From Flavobacteriaceae bacterium (GTDB taxonomy: Bacteria > Bacteroidota > Bacteroidia > Flavobacteriales > Flavobacteriaceae): a stretch of DNA of 46,247 nucleotides. The translations under genes and the position numbers were made by a program. The notes beneath the pieces were generated by a model, which did not search any database, had not been told where the DNA came from, and worked only from the letters and a program-made list of their open reading frames with translations. Below, piece after piece: positions 31,206 to 41,480 of this stretch (positions are counted from its first letter, which is position 1; each line of letters begins with the position of its first letter). The stretch is from the NCBI GenBank assembly GCA_024638225.1, contig JAHEKR010000013.1, positions 1 through 46,247 of the forward strand, in the 5' to 3' direction.

Positions 31206-32597
31206 TTAAAGGTGGATAACCTCGTCGTAGGCATCGGCAACGGCTTCCATCATCGCCTCGCTCATGGTCGGGTGGGGGTGAACCGCCTTGAGTACTTCGT
31301 GCCCCGTTGTTTCTAGCTTGCGTCCTAGCACTGCTTCGGCAATCATATCCGTTACACCTGCCCCAATCATATGACAACCCAGCCATTCTCCGTATTTAGC
31401 ATCAAAAATCACTTTGATAAATCCGTCTGAGGTTCCACTAGCTTGTGCCTTCCCAGAAGCAGAAAACGGAAATTTACCCACTTTAATGTCCAAACCTTGT
31501 TCTTTGGCTTGTGCTTCGGTGAGCCCGACAGACGCAATTTCAGGGCTGCTGTACGTACACCCTGGAATATTACCGTAGTCGAGAGGTTCTACATGATGTC
31601 CTGCAATTTTCTCTACACACAAAATTCCTTCTGCAGATGCAACATGCGCCAAGGCCTGACCCGAGGTAACATCACCAATAGCATAATAACCTGGGATGTT
31701 CGTTTGGTAATAATCATCAACAAGAATTTTATCCCGATCTGTTGCAATACCTACGGCTTCCAAGCCAATATGCTCGATATTTGTTTTGATACCAACTGCA
31801 GAAAGTACAACATCGGCCTGCAGTTGTTCTTCGCCTTTTTTGGTTTTGATGGTTGCAACAACCCCTTTCCCCGTAGTATCTACTTGTGTTACTTCAGCAT
31901 TGGTCAAGACCTTAATTCCAGTTTTCTTAAAACTTTTTTCCATTTGCTTTGAGATGTCTGCATCCTCCACGGGAACAATACGTGGTTGGTATTCAACTAG
32001 AGTAACTTCTGTTCCCATTGCATTGTAGAAATAAGCAAATTCTACTCCAATGGCTCCTGACCCAACAACAATCATTTTATTGGGTTGTTTTTTTAGGGTC
32101 ATTGCTTTGCGGTAACCAATCACTTTTTCACCATCTTGAGGAAGGCTCGGTAGTTCGCGCGAGCGTGCACCTGTAGCTACGATAATGTGCTTCGCAGAGA
32201 GTTCTTGCTCATTTCCATCTTCAGCTTTTACATGCACTTTTTTACCTGGAAGTAGCGTGCCAAAGCCCATGATGACATCAATTTTATTTTTTTTCATCAA
32301 AAACTGGACTCCTTTACTCATGTTTTCTGCTACGGATCTACTCCGGTTTACCACGGCATCAAAATCTTTGTCGTATTCTTTAACCTTAAGACCATAATCT
32401 TCGGCATGTTTCAGATATTCAAAAACTTGCGCCGATTTGATTAAAGCTTTAGTTGGTATACAGCCCCAGTTAAGGCATACACCCCCAAGGCTTTCTTTTT
32501 CAACAATTGCAGTTTTCAATCCTAGTTGAGAAGCGCGAATAGCCGTAACATAACCGCCGGGTCCGCTTCCTAAAACGATAATATCGTATTGACTCAT
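31206..32597 (-). CDS. lpd: Dihydrolipoyl dehydrogenase
   Basis: YDIIVLGSGPGGYVTAIRASQLGLKTAIVEKESLGGVCLNWGCIPTKALIKSA, AIGDVTSGQALAHVASAEG, HPHPTMSEAMMEA. Confidence 0.97.
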   Translation of the reverse strand: MSQYDIIVLGSGPGGYVTAIRASQLGLKTAIVEKESLGGVCLNWGCIPTKALIKSAQVFEYLKHAEDYGLKVKEYDKDFDAVVNRSRSVAENMSKGVQFLMKKNKIDVIMGFGTLLPGKKVHVKAEDGNEQELSAKHIIVATGARSRELPSLPQDGEKVIGYRKAMTLKKQPNKMIVVGSGAIGVEFAYFYNAMGTEVTLVEYQPRIVPVEDADISKQMEKSFKKTGIKVLTNAEVTQVDTTGKGVVATIKTKKGEEQLQADVVLSAVGIKTNIEHIGLEAVGIATDRDKILVDDYYQTNIPGYYAIGDVTSGQALAHVASAEGILCVEKIAGHHVEPLDYGNIPGCTYSSPEIASVGLTEAQAKEQGLDIKVGKFPFSASGKAQASGTSDGFIKVIFDAKYGEWLGCHMIGAGVTDMIAEAVLGRKLETTGHEVLKAVHPHPTMSEAMMEAVADAYDEVIHL

Positions 32598-32611
32598 AAA
32601 TAAAGTTTGTG

Positions 32612-32619
32612 CAAAAATA
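32612..32619 (-). promoter_or_regulatory. -7 box TATTTTTG, 14 nt upstream of the lpd ATG
   Basis: Exact TAnnTTTG on the - strand. Confidence 0.4.
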
Positions 32620-32644
32620 CGAAACAACCCACTATTGGGAACGC

Positions 32645-33136
32645 CTATTTTTTCTTTTTGTTTTCAGAAAAATTCAGTGCTACTGAATTGACACAATAGC
32701 GAAGTTCTGTGTCTGTGGGCCCGTCTCTAAATACGTGTCCTAAATGTCCATCACAACTGTTGCAGATGATTTCGGTTCGTGACATACCTAGTGAGGCGTC
32801 ATGTTCATTCCTGATTTTACCTTCGATGGCACGATCAAAACTCGGCCAGCCACAATCACTTCTAAATTTTGATGTACTGGTAAACAGTGGCTCTTTGCAA
32901 GCCACACAAAGATAAGTTCCATTTTCAAAATGTAGGTTGTATTCTCCTGTGTGTGGGTATTCCGTTCCTTTCTGTCTTAATATCCGAAATGCTTCAGGAT
33001 CTAATTTATCTTTCCAATATTCATCAGTCTTTTTCATTTCTATTAGCGTTTGATTTTTGTCATTACTTTCTTTTGTTCCTTGTCCGCAAGCGGTGACAAG
33101 AACAACTAAACTTAAGGTGGCGAGTAATTTTTTCAT
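32645..33136 (-). CDS. msrB: Peptide methionine-R-sulfoxide reductase (lipoprotein)
   Basis: Lipoprotein signal LLATLSLVVLVTACGQ; CVACKEPLF, CGWPSFDRAI, CDGHLGHVFRDGPTDTELRYCVNSVAL. Confidence 0.96.
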   Translation of the reverse strand: MKKLLATLSLVVLVTACGQGTKESNDKNQTLIEMKKTDEYWKDKLDPEAFRILRQKGTEYPHTGEYNLHFENGTYLCVACKEPLFTSTSKFRSDCGWPSFDRAIEGKIRNEHDASLGMSRTEIICNSCDGHLGHVFRDGPTDTELRYCVNSVALNFSENKKKK

Positions 33137-33996
33137 GGATTTATTATAAAAGAGGCAACTGCTTCGACCACTTTAGAATCGTTTAGGATTTTGCTGTGCC
33201 CAAGGCCTTCGGTTGTCATTAATGTTGCATTCTTGTTGTTTTTTACGATTTGGACTGCGCAATCATAACCTACATCAAAATCCTGTTTGTCATGAATTAC
33301 TAGGGATGGAATGTTGACTTCTTTTGCAGCAATACTAGTATCATAATCATTTATATCAACACTGTATTTTTGCTCAAAATAATGAGTCATTCGTCTGTAA
33401 GTTTTGTCGCTCAAACCAACCATCTTGATAAAGTTTGCAAAAACCGTGCTTATTTTATCTACAGCAGCTATGGTAACTGTTTTTTCTAGTTTATTTGCAG
33501 CTCTAGCGTATTGATGGGCAATATTTCCCCCCAACGAATGCCCAACCAACGCATAAAAGTCTCCAAAATAGTGTTTTAGGTATTGTGTAACTTCAATTAT
33601 CTGCAACATATTGGTTGTTTTTCCAGTCGATTTACCGTGAGCGGGAGCATCGAAAGCAACCACGTGAAATCCAGCCTGATGTAGCTTTTCAGCAATTCGG
33701 TACATTTGAGTTCCTCTGCTGCTCCAGCCGTGGATGATAAGCACTTTTTCTCCCGTGTTCTCCCACTGATATACCATAATATCTCTGTCAATCTCGCTGA
33801 TGTGGTGTTTCTGTTGGCTGTATGTAACGATTGATCTTTTTTCGTGCTTGGGCACTCTAAATTTAATGGGCTTGGAAAAAACATGTGCAGCTGTACGCAT
33901 AGCAACATAGGGGGCAATCAGTTCTAGTGTCTTAAAACCAATTTTTAACCACTTTGGAACAGGAATTCCCTGTTGGTGTTTTTTCTTCTTCGTCAT
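33133..33996 (-). CDS. Alpha/beta hydrolase
   Basis: VLIIHGWSSRGTQMYRIAEKL, DAPAHGKS, LVGHSLGGNIAHQYA. Confidence 0.92.
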   Translation of the reverse strand: MTKKKKHQQGIPVPKWLKIGFKTLELIAPYVAMRTAAHVFSKPIKFRVPKHEKRSIVTYSQQKHHISEIDRDIMVYQWENTGEKVLIIHGWSSRGTQMYRIAEKLHQAGFHVVAFDAPAHGKSTGKTTNMLQIIEVTQYLKHYFGDFYALVGHSLGGNIAHQYARAANKLEKTVTIAAVDKISTVFANFIKMVGLSDKTYRRMTHYFEQKYSVDINDYDTSIAAKEVNIPSLVIHDKQDFDVGYDCAVQIVKNNKNATLMTTEGLGHSKILNDSKVVEAVASFIINP

Positions 33997-34063
33997 AGAA
34001 GCAAATGTACGCTTTCGTTTTTTTCATCTAAAACTATTTTGTTTATTTGAACAAACGCAGCTT

Positions 34064-35386
34064 ATGCCAGCACACAAAAAAGGAGACAAAAAATTACTCA
34101 GGGCATGGGTTTCGTACGACTGGGCAAACTCGGTTTATTTTTTGGTTATTTCCTCTACTATTTTCCCTTTGTACTACGGTTATATCTGTGGCGATGAAAC
34201 ACATCTTACAGTCTTTGGGGTATCGGTTAAAAACACAGCCTTAATTAGCTATGTTACTGCACTTGCCTTTATGTTTATTGCTTTGTGGTCACCAATTTTA
34301 TCGGGAATTGCAGATTATATGGGCAACAAAAAACGCTTTATGCAATTCTACTGCTATCTCGGCGCAGCTGCTTGTGTTGGTCTTTATTGGTTTGATATTG
34401 ATAATATTTATTGGGGCTTATTGTTTTATTTTTTGGCTTTGATAGGTGCTTGGTCAAGCTTGGTTTTTTACAATTCCTATTTACCCGATATTGCTTATCC
34501 AGAACAGCATAACAGAATTAGTGCCCGAGGTTTTGCCTTGGGGTATGTCGGAAGTGTTCTTTTATTGTTGGTTAATTTATTTATGGTACTCAAACCAGAA
34601 TGGTTTGGCATAACAGGTGCTGGTGGAACCGCCTCCCTAAAAGCAATGCGTTATTCTTTTGTCATGGTAGGCGTTTGGTGGTTTTCATTTAGTCACATTG
34701 CTTTTTATCACCTTCCTCGAGGATTTAAAGATAAGGTCTACACCAAGGATATTTTTTTTAACGGCTATCGGGAACTAAAGTCCGTTTGGAAAAGCTTACG
34801 CGACTTGACCAAACTAAAGCGTTATCTCGGTGCTTTCTTTATTTTTAGCATGGCACTACAGACGGTCATGTTAGTCGCTGCCTATTTTGGCGAACAAGAG
34901 ATATCGTGGTCAGGGGAAGAAAAAACCATGGGTTTGATTATAAGCATATTACTTATTCAAATCATTGCCATTTTTGGCGCCTTAATTTCCTCAAGACTTG
35001 CCAATAGCTGGGGCAATATCAAAACATTGATTTTATTAAACTCCGTATGGGTAGCCTTATGCATTAGTGCTTACTTTATCCATGAACCTATTGAGTTTTA
35101 TGTCGTCGCTGGTTTTGTTGGCTTGTGCATGGGTGGTATTCAATCTGTTGCGCGTTCAACATATTCGCAACTGATCCCCAAAACACTAGACACCACTTCT
35201 TATTTTAGTTTTTACGATGTAGCCGAAAAAGTAGGAATTGTTATCGGTATGCTGATGTACGGCACTGTAGATCAGCTTACTGGAAGCATGCGCAACGCCA
35301 TACTTTTCTTTGTCGTATTCTTTTTAGTGGGCGTTATTTTACTCATACGCCTACAACGGAAAAACGAAAAATCTTTGGCCGTCTAA
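34064..35386 (+). CDS. MFS transporter, UMF1/Atg22-like
   Basis: About 12 TM segments; RAWVSYDWANSVYFLVISSTIFPLYY, FYNSYLPDIA, GLCMGGIQSVARSTYSQLIP. Confidence 0.88.
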   Translation: MPAHKKGDKKLLRAWVSYDWANSVYFLVISSTIFPLYYGYICGDETHLTVFGVSVKNTALISYVTALAFMFIALWSPILSGIADYMGNKKRFMQFYCYLGAAACVGLYWFDIDNIYWGLLFYFLALIGAWSSLVFYNSYLPDIAYPEQHNRISARGFALGYVGSVLLLLVNLFMVLKPEWFGITGAGGTASLKAMRYSFVMVGVWWFSFSHIAFYHLPRGFKDKVYTKDIFFNGYRELKSVWKSLRDLTKLKRYLGAFFIFSMALQTVMLVAAYFGEQEISWSGEEKTMGLIISILLIQIIAIFGALISSRLANSWGNIKTLILLNSVWVALCISAYFIHEPIEFYVVAGFVGLCMGGIQSVARSTYSQLIPKTLDTTSYFSFYDVAEKVGIVIGMLMYGTVDQLTGSMRNAILFFVVFFLVGVILLIRLQRKNEKSLAV

Positions 35387-35387
35387 C

Positions 35388-36111
35388 TCAATACTTGGTT
35401 ACTTCTCCAGAACCAACAACTTTCTTTTCGGTGGTCTTTACTGACTTATTGACCAGAACATCACCTGAACCTACAATAGTCGACTTTAAGTGGCTTAGGG
35501 CATAAACAGCGATATCACCCGAACCCGTTACTGAAGCTTGGCAATTATTGACTTTTAGATTTTTTGCTTTTATATCACCTGACACTGTTACCGAAGCGTT
35601 AAATTCATGGGCTTTTCCACTAAGATCAATATCTCCAGAGCCAGCAATGGATGCATGAAGTTCAGTTACATCAACATCAACATCACCTGATCCGCTAAGA
35701 CTCAGCTTTAGTTTATCCGTTTTAAGCGATACAGCTCCTTCAATATCACCTGATCCACTTAGGGTTAATTTAGCTACTTCGGCTACCGGTACATAAAGCG
35801 TGATTTCCTTTCCTAAAGAGGTGCGTACATTCGTGTTGTCCTTTGTTTTGATGTGTAGCTTTCCTTTTTATTTGTTGTTTCGATGTATTCCATCAGATTT
35901 TCCTCTGCTTCAATTTTGATATCTCCCTCATCACCTGAAGTAAGTTTTACGTGCATACTTCCGTGTACATGAATGGCATCATAGGAATCTAGTTGACGCA
36001 TTTCAGTTGTCATTTTACCATTTCCCTTTATTTTTTTTGCCACCACTGCGCTTGTGCGCTTCCAAAGACAAATAAAAAAAGTGTGCTGTAAATAAGATGT
36101 GTTGTTTTCAT
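35388..36111 (-). pseudogene. GIN-domain (DUF2807) exported protein, reading frame broken at two A-runs
   Basis: ATG at 36111 gives signal peptide MKTTHLIYSTLFLFVFGSAQAQWWQKK then stop at an A8 run; the continuation IKGNGKMTTEMRQLDSYDAIHVHGSMHVKL...IETTNK lies in the -1 frame and breaks again at an A5 run; the continuation GKLHIKTKDNTNVRTSLGKEITLYVPVAEVAKLTLSGSGDIEG...VVGSGEVTKY runs to 35388 in the next -1 frame. Confidence 0.85.
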
Positions 36112-36261
36112 GATTTCATTGGGTTTAATACTTTTCTAACGACTTTTAAACTAAATTGTTACAATGGCATAGAGTTTGAAATTTATTAGCACAACAGTTA
36201 AAATTAGCCATTGCTCATGTTTTTTTGCAAAAAACAGACAAAATGGCATAGTATTATTTTT

Positions 36262-38712
36262 ATGGCTCGATCAAAATTTTTATCCCTAGACAATCTCTCG
36301 GCACAAGACTTGGAAGAAGAAACGGAACTAATTCCGTTGATGACCACAGATGACGAGGAAGCCATTCAGAAAGAGCCAGTACCCAGCGAGTTACCAATAC
36401 TGCCGTTAAAAAATACGGTCTTGTTTCCTGGCGTGGTTATTCCGATAACGGCCAGCCGTGATCGATCAATAGAGTTGATTAAAGAAGTTAATAAAGGGGA
36501 TAAACTCTTGGGTGTGGTTGCACAACAGAACAGTAGTGTTAAGTCACCGAAATCAAAGGACTTATACCAAAAGGGTACCTTGGCCAAGGTTTTACGTGTA
36601 CTCAAGATGCCCGATGGGAACACGACGGTGATTCTTCAAGGAAAAAAACGCTTTGAAACTCTTGAATACACCTCCGAACAGCCCTTTTTTACCGCCAAAG
36701 TAGTAGCTTTAGATGAAATTCGCCCCGAAGGAGATGCGCCTGACTTTGTAGCTATTATTGAATCTATCAAAGATTTAGCGCTAAAGATTATTGCCCAAAA
36801 TCCCGAAATCCCATCGGAGGCCTCGTTTGCGATTAAGAATATCCAAAGCGATGCATTTTTGGTCAATTTTGTTTCTTCCAACATGAATATGTCGGTTTCT
36901 GAAAAACAAGAGATTCTGGAGCTTGATAGCCTGGAAGCACGGGCATTACGCTGTTTGAAACAAATGAATGTGGAGTATCAAAAATTATCTCTTAAAAACG
37001 ATATCCAGTCGAAAGTTCGTCACGATTTAGACCAGCAGCAGCGAGAGTATTTTTTGCATCAACAGATGAAAACAATTCAGGAAGAACTCGGTGGTGTTTC
37101 CTACGATGAAGAAGTGCAAGAAATGCGTGAGCGCGCCAAAACCAAAGCTTGGGATAAAGCTGTTGCAAAGCACTTTAATAAGGAATTGGCTAAGCTGGAA
37201 CGCATGAACCCTCAGGTTGCTGAATACTCCGTACAGCGCAATTATCTTGATTTATATCTAGACCTGCCTTGGAACACCTATTCGGAAGACTCTTTTGACT
37301 TAAAGCGAGCGCAACGAATCTTAGACCGTGATCATTTTGGATTAGACAAGGTCAAACAACGTATTATTGAACATCTTGCCGTGCTTAAACTGCGCAACGA
37401 CATGAAATCCCCGATTTTATGTTTGGTTGGTCCACCTGGTGTCGGGAAAACATCGCTAGGCAAATCCATTGCAGAAGCTTTAGGACGTCAATACGTACGT
37501 ATGTCTTTAGGCGGTATGCGCGATGAAGCTGAAATTCGCGGCCATCGCAAAACCTATATTGGAGCTATGCCAGGTAGGGTAGTGCAAAACATTAAAAAAG
37601 CGACCACATCAAACCCTGTTTTTGTTTTGGATGAATTGGATAAGCTTACCGAATCTGCTCATGGAGACCCTTCATCTGCCATGTTGGAGGTGCTTGATCC
37701 GGAGCAAAACACTAACTTTTATGATAATTACCTAGAAACAGGTTATGACCTGTCTAAGGTTATGTTTGTAGCCACGGCAAATTCGCTTTCAACCATACAG
37801 CCGGCTTTGCGTGATCGAATGGAAATTATAGAGGTTACGGGATATACGCTTGAAGAAAAAATTCAAATAGGCTTGCGCTATTTGTTGCCCAAGCAACTAA
37901 AAGAACATGGGCTGCCCAAGACTGCTGTACACTTGCCCAAGGCGACCATGCGTCAGCTTGTGGCTGGATACACTCGCGAGTCGGGTGTTCGTGGTTTAGA
38001 CAAACAAATTGCGAAAGTAGTACGTCACTTTGCTATGCGACTAGCAAAAGAAGACCCGCGTGATGCTAAGCTAGAAGTGGCGGAGCTTGAGCCTATTTTA
38101 GGTCCTGCAAAAATGCTGCGCGATGCCTACGAGAACAACAACTTAGCTGGAGTTGTGACGGGTTTGGCATGGACACGTGTAGGCGGAGATATTCTTTTTA
38201 TTGAATCTTCGCTTAGTAAGGGAACGGGCAACCTATCAATCACAGGCAATTTGGGTAAGGTAATGAAAGAATCTGCTACTATTGCGTTGCAATATATCAA
38301 GGCCCATGCCGAGGAGTTGGATATTGATAATGACTTTTTTGGAAAACACAATTTCCACATTCACGTTCCTGAGGGAGCTACTCCCAAAGACGGGCCTAGT
38401 GCTGGAATCACGATGATTACCTCCTTAGTTTCAAGTATCCTAAAGCGTAAGGTTAAAAATAGATTAGCCATGACTGGTGAAATTACCTTGCGCGGGAAAG
38501 TATTGCCTGTTGGTGGTATAAAAGAGAAAATACTTGCTGCTAAGCGCGCCAACATAAAGGAGATAATCTTGTGTACGAAGAATAAGTCCGATGTGGGTGA
38601 AATTCCAGAGCGTTATCTCAAGGGATTACACTTTCACTATGTAGAAACCATAGATGATGTATTGCAGATTGCCATTACAAAACAACAAGTGAGAAGCAAG
38701 AAAAGCCGCTAA
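36262..38712 (+). CDS. lon: ATP-dependent protease Lon
   Basis: LPILPLKNTVLFPGVVIPI, CLVGPPGVGKTSLGKSIAEALGRQYVRMSLGGMRDEAEIRGHRKTYIGAMPG, PKDGPSAGITM; start inferred at 36262. Confidence 0.98.
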   Translation: MARSKFLSLDNLSAQDLEEETELIPLMTTDDEEAIQKEPVPSELPILPLKNTVLFPGVVIPITASRDRSIELIKEVNKGDKLLGVVAQQNSSVKSPKSKDLYQKGTLAKVLRVLKMPDGNTTVILQGKKRFETLEYTSEQPFFTAKVVALDEIRPEGDAPDFVAIIESIKDLALKIIAQNPEIPSEASFAIKNIQSDAFLVNFVSSNMNMSVSEKQEILELDSLEARALRCLKQMNVEYQKLSLKNDIQSKVRHDLDQQQREYFLHQQMKTIQEELGGVSYDEEVQEMRERAKTKAWDKAVAKHFNKELAKLERMNPQVAEYSVQRNYLDLYLDLPWNTYSEDSFDLKRAQRILDRDHFGLDKVKQRIIEHLAVLKLRNDMKSPILCLVGPPGVGKTSLGKSIAEALGRQYVRMSLGGMRDEAEIRGHRKTYIGAMPGRVVQNIKKATTSNPVFVLDELDKLTESAHGDPSSAMLEVLDPEQNTNFYDNYLETGYDLSKVMFVATANSLSTIQPALRDRMEIIEVTGYTLEEKIQIGLRYLLPKQLKEHGLPKTAVHLPKATMRQLVAGYTRESGVRGLDKQIAKVVRHFAMRLAKEDPRDAKLEVAELEPILGPAKMLRDAYENNNLAGVVTGLAWTRVGGDILFIESSLSKGTGNLSITGNLGKVMKESATIALQYIKAHAEELDIDNDFFGKHNFHIHVPEGATPKDGPSAGITMITSLVSSILKRKVKNRLAMTGEITLRGKVLPVGGIKEKILAAKRANIKEIILCTKNKSDVGEIPERYLKGLHFHYVETIDDVLQIAITKQQVRSKKSR

Positions 38713-38730
38713 AATTCGTTTGTAATACGC

Positions 38731-39744
38731 ATGAGGGGTCTAATTGTCTGCTTGCTGATTTTTTATTTGTCTTCTTTGCAAGCACAATTGGGCGGTGATG
38801 CAACCTTTAGATTTTTAGAACTTTCAGCTACACCAAGAAGCTTAGCACTTGCCGACCCCATTACCCTGCAGAACAATGACATTGGCACGACCATGATTAA
38901 TCCTGCTAGTATCCGCAGTGTTCATGGTGGACAACTTATGGTCAACTATGAGCCGTACTTTGATGGAATTAACAGAGGAACAGCAGCTTATGCCTACACC
39001 ATTAACCGAAAGAAGGCTGTAGTTTTTGATGTTTCGTACATGCATTATGGAACCTTTGAAGGGTTTGACGAATTGGGTAACTCTACTGCTAATTTTACTG
39101 GAAATGAAGTCGCTTTGGGATTGGCTAGCTCACATTATTTTTTACAGCAGGATTTACATCTAGGAGCGCGTATTCGTTACATTCGCTCTGCTCTGGAAAC
39201 CTACACTTCTTCTGGCATAACCGCCGATATTGGTTTGTTTTTTCAGCCTGCTGGCGCTACATGGCGTTTGGCTTTACTTTATCAGCATCTTGGAAAACAG
39301 CTAACTACATATCAGGATGTGGTAGAGCCCCTTCCAAGTAACCTAACTTTTGGTTTTTCAAATTCATTGCGCTATTTGCCATTGCGTTGGCATGTATCTT
39401 TTCATCATTTGAACAAATGGCCCTTGTACTTTGACAATCCAGAAGAGTCTACAGCTAACTTAGGCGGTGGTAGTAATCAGTCTTCGTCAGGGATCATACA
39501 AAAAGTGTTGCGGCAAAGCACCTTTGGTGTCGAGTTTTTTCCTGATGGTGTTTTTTCAATCCGATTGGGCTACCATAGCCAACGTGCTGCAGAAATGCGT
39601 ATTTTAGACGTACGTAACTTTTCGGGGGTGTCTTTTGGTGTTGGAATACAAATGCGTCGCTTGCGATTTCAACTTACCCATTCTCGATATAGTGTAGCTG
39701 GAAACCGTATGTTTTTCGGATTAACGATAGAACCACGCGAATGA
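38731..39744 (+). CDS. porQ: Type IX secretion system protein PorQ
   Basis: GGDATFRFLELSATPRSLALADPITLQNNDIGTTMINPAS...; located immediately upstream of cmk. Confidence 0.85.
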   Translation: MRGLIVCLLIFYLSSLQAQLGGDATFRFLELSATPRSLALADPITLQNNDIGTTMINPASIRSVHGGQLMVNYEPYFDGINRGTAAYAYTINRKKAVVFDVSYMHYGTFEGFDELGNSTANFTGNEVALGLASSHYFLQQDLHLGARIRYIRSALETYTSSGITADIGLFFQPAGATWRLALLYQHLGKQLTTYQDVVEPLPSNLTFGFSNSLRYLPLRWHVSFHHLNKWPLYFDNPEESTANLGGGSNQSSSGIIQKVLRQSTFGVEFFPDGVFSIRLGYHSQRAAEMRILDVRNFSGVSFGVGIQMRRLRFQLTHSRYSVAGNRMFFGLTIEPRE

Positions 39745-40412
39745 AAAAATCCTTTATCATTGCTATAGATGGCGCCTCATCTACGGGAAAAAGTACGCTT
39801 GCCAAAGCGCTTGCCTCATCTTTAAATATGGTGTATGTTGATTCGGGAGCCATGTATCGTGGTGTGACTCTTTATGCACAGCAGCAGCAATGGTTAACAG
39901 AAGCTGGTTTGGATAAAGAAAAACTAATCTCGCATCTAGATGATATTCATCTAACATTCACGAATAATAAATTGTTTTTGAATGGCGCAGATGTGTCAAG
40001 TGAAATTCGCTCCATGGCTGTTTCCAATGCAGTAAGCATTGTGGCATCTATTTCTGAAATACGCGCTTTTTTAGTTGCGCAGCAACGCATTATAGGTGCA
40101 ACACAAGCTGTTGTAATGGATGGACGAGATATCGGTACTGTAGTCTTTCCTGATGCCGATTTAAAATTATTTTTGTTTGCAGATGATCAGGTACGCGCGC
40201 AACGTCGCTTTAATGAAATCAAGGAACAGGATACGGAAGTTACCTTAAATCAAATTCACCAAAACATCAAGCAACGAGATTATTTGGATAGTACACGGGC
40301 AGACTCCCCCTTGATTCAGGCTCCAGATGCCATAGCGTTAGACGCTACACAGTTTACAGCAGAAAGTATGCTAAACCACGTTTTGGAATTGATTTCCAAA
40401 CGCTTTAGCTAG
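39741..40412 (+). CDS. cmk: Cytidylate kinase
   Basis: IIAIDGASSTGKSTLAKALASSLNMVYVDSGAMYRGVTL, VVMDGRDIGTVVFPDADLKLFL. Confidence 0.96.
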   Translation: MKKSFIIAIDGASSTGKSTLAKALASSLNMVYVDSGAMYRGVTLYAQQQQWLTEAGLDKEKLISHLDDIHLTFTNNKLFLNGADVSSEIRSMAVSNAVSIVASISEIRAFLVAQQRIIGATQAVVMDGRDIGTVVFPDADLKLFLFADDQVRAQRRFNEIKEQDTEVTLNQIHQNIKQRDYLDSTRADSPLIQAPDAIALDATQFTAESMLNHVLELISKRFS

Positions 40413-40452
40413 GTAATGAATGGTGTATATTTATAAACCCAAACAAAAAAAC

Positions 40453-41475
40453 ATGTACAAAAAAACAATTTACAAGCTAGTTACCGTAGTTCTGTTACTG
40501 GTTTCCTGCACCAATGCACCCAAAGCCAAACAAAACACACCTACAAAGGCTGTTGCGGAACAGTTTAATGTACGTATTCACGACAAAGCAGCACGTTCAC
40601 TTATTGCACCGGATGCTTCCTTTGAAGTTTTGGCTACCGGATTCAAATGGAGTGAAGGCCCCTTGTGGGTAGATTCGTTACAGGCATTACTTTTTTCCGA
40701 TGTCCCTACAAATAGGATTTACAAATGGAGTCCAAAAGACGGTTTAGGTATTTACCTTGAATATGCCGGCCATACAGGTGAGGGGAATAAAGATTCCAAC
40801 AGAGGTTCCAACGGATTGATGTTGAACAGAGAAAATCAACTGATTCTGTGTCAGCACGGCGATAGGCGTATAGCTCGTCTCGATGCTGATTTAAGCGATC
40901 CAAAACCACAGTTTATTACCCTAGCTGATAACTTTGATAATAAACCATTTAACAGTCCAAATGATTTGGATATAGATCGTGATGGGAATATATATTTTAC
41001 CGATCCACCCTATGGTCAGCCGGGTACTAAAACAGGTGAAATAGGTATTAACGGTGTATTTAAAGTTACACCAAACGGTGCAGTTAGCATGTTGATTGAC
41101 AGCCTTAACCGTCCAAATGGAATTGCCTTGTCACTCAACCAAAAAATGCTTTATGTCAATCAGTCCTACAAAGAAAAACCCTTTTTATACCGCTATGAAA
41201 TTGCAGCTGATGGGTCGCTTGTAAATGGGAAGGTTTTGTTTGATTTTAGGCCATTCACAAAACAATTTAAAGGCATGCCAGACGGTTTGAAAGTTCACAA
41301 GAGCGGTAATATATTCGCCACGGGCCCCGGAGGCGTGCATATCATAAGTCCAGCGGGGAAACACCTTGCTACCATTGAGACGGGGAAGCGTTCGGCCAAT
41401 TGTGCTTTTGATTCCGACCAAAACTTTTTATATACTACCACGACAAACATGCTTCTTAGGATAGCGTTAAAGTAG
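40453..41475 (+). CDS. SMP-30/gluconolactonase-type lipoprotein
   Basis: Lipoprotein signal ending LLLVSCTN; FKWSEGPLWVDSLQALLFSDVPTNRIYKW, NSPNDLDIDRDGNIYFTDPPYG, RPNGIALSLNQKMLYV. Confidence 0.9.
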   Translation: MYKKTIYKLVTVVLLLVSCTNAPKAKQNTPTKAVAEQFNVRIHDKAARSLIAPDASFEVLATGFKWSEGPLWVDSLQALLFSDVPTNRIYKWSPKDGLGIYLEYAGHTGEGNKDSNRGSNGLMLNRENQLILCQHGDRRIARLDADLSDPKPQFITLADNFDNKPFNSPNDLDIDRDGNIYFTDPPYGQPGTKTGEIGINGVFKVTPNGAVSMLIDSLNRPNGIALSLNQKMLYVNQSYKEKPFLYRYEIAADGSLVNGKVLFDFRPFTKQFKGMPDGLKVHKSGNIFATGPGGVHIISPAGKHLATIETGKRSANCAFDSDQNFLYTTTTNMLLRIALK

Positions 41476-41480
41476 TCTTA

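Noticed and set aside
31072-31386. 104-aa - strand ORF (MAGLSYDWGRCNGYDCRSSARTQ...)
   Set aside because: Shadow frame over the 3' end of lpd with low-complexity, non-protein-like composition.
31443-31952. 169-aa + strand ORF antisense to lpd
   Set aside because: Lies fully within a confident lpd coding region; Cys/Phe-rich antisense composition, no domain.
35865-35870. Programmed -1 ribosomal frameshift in the GIN-domain gene
   Set aside because: The site is T_AAA_AAG rather than a canonical X_XXY_YYZ heptamer, and a second independent shift would be needed; error or decay is simpler.
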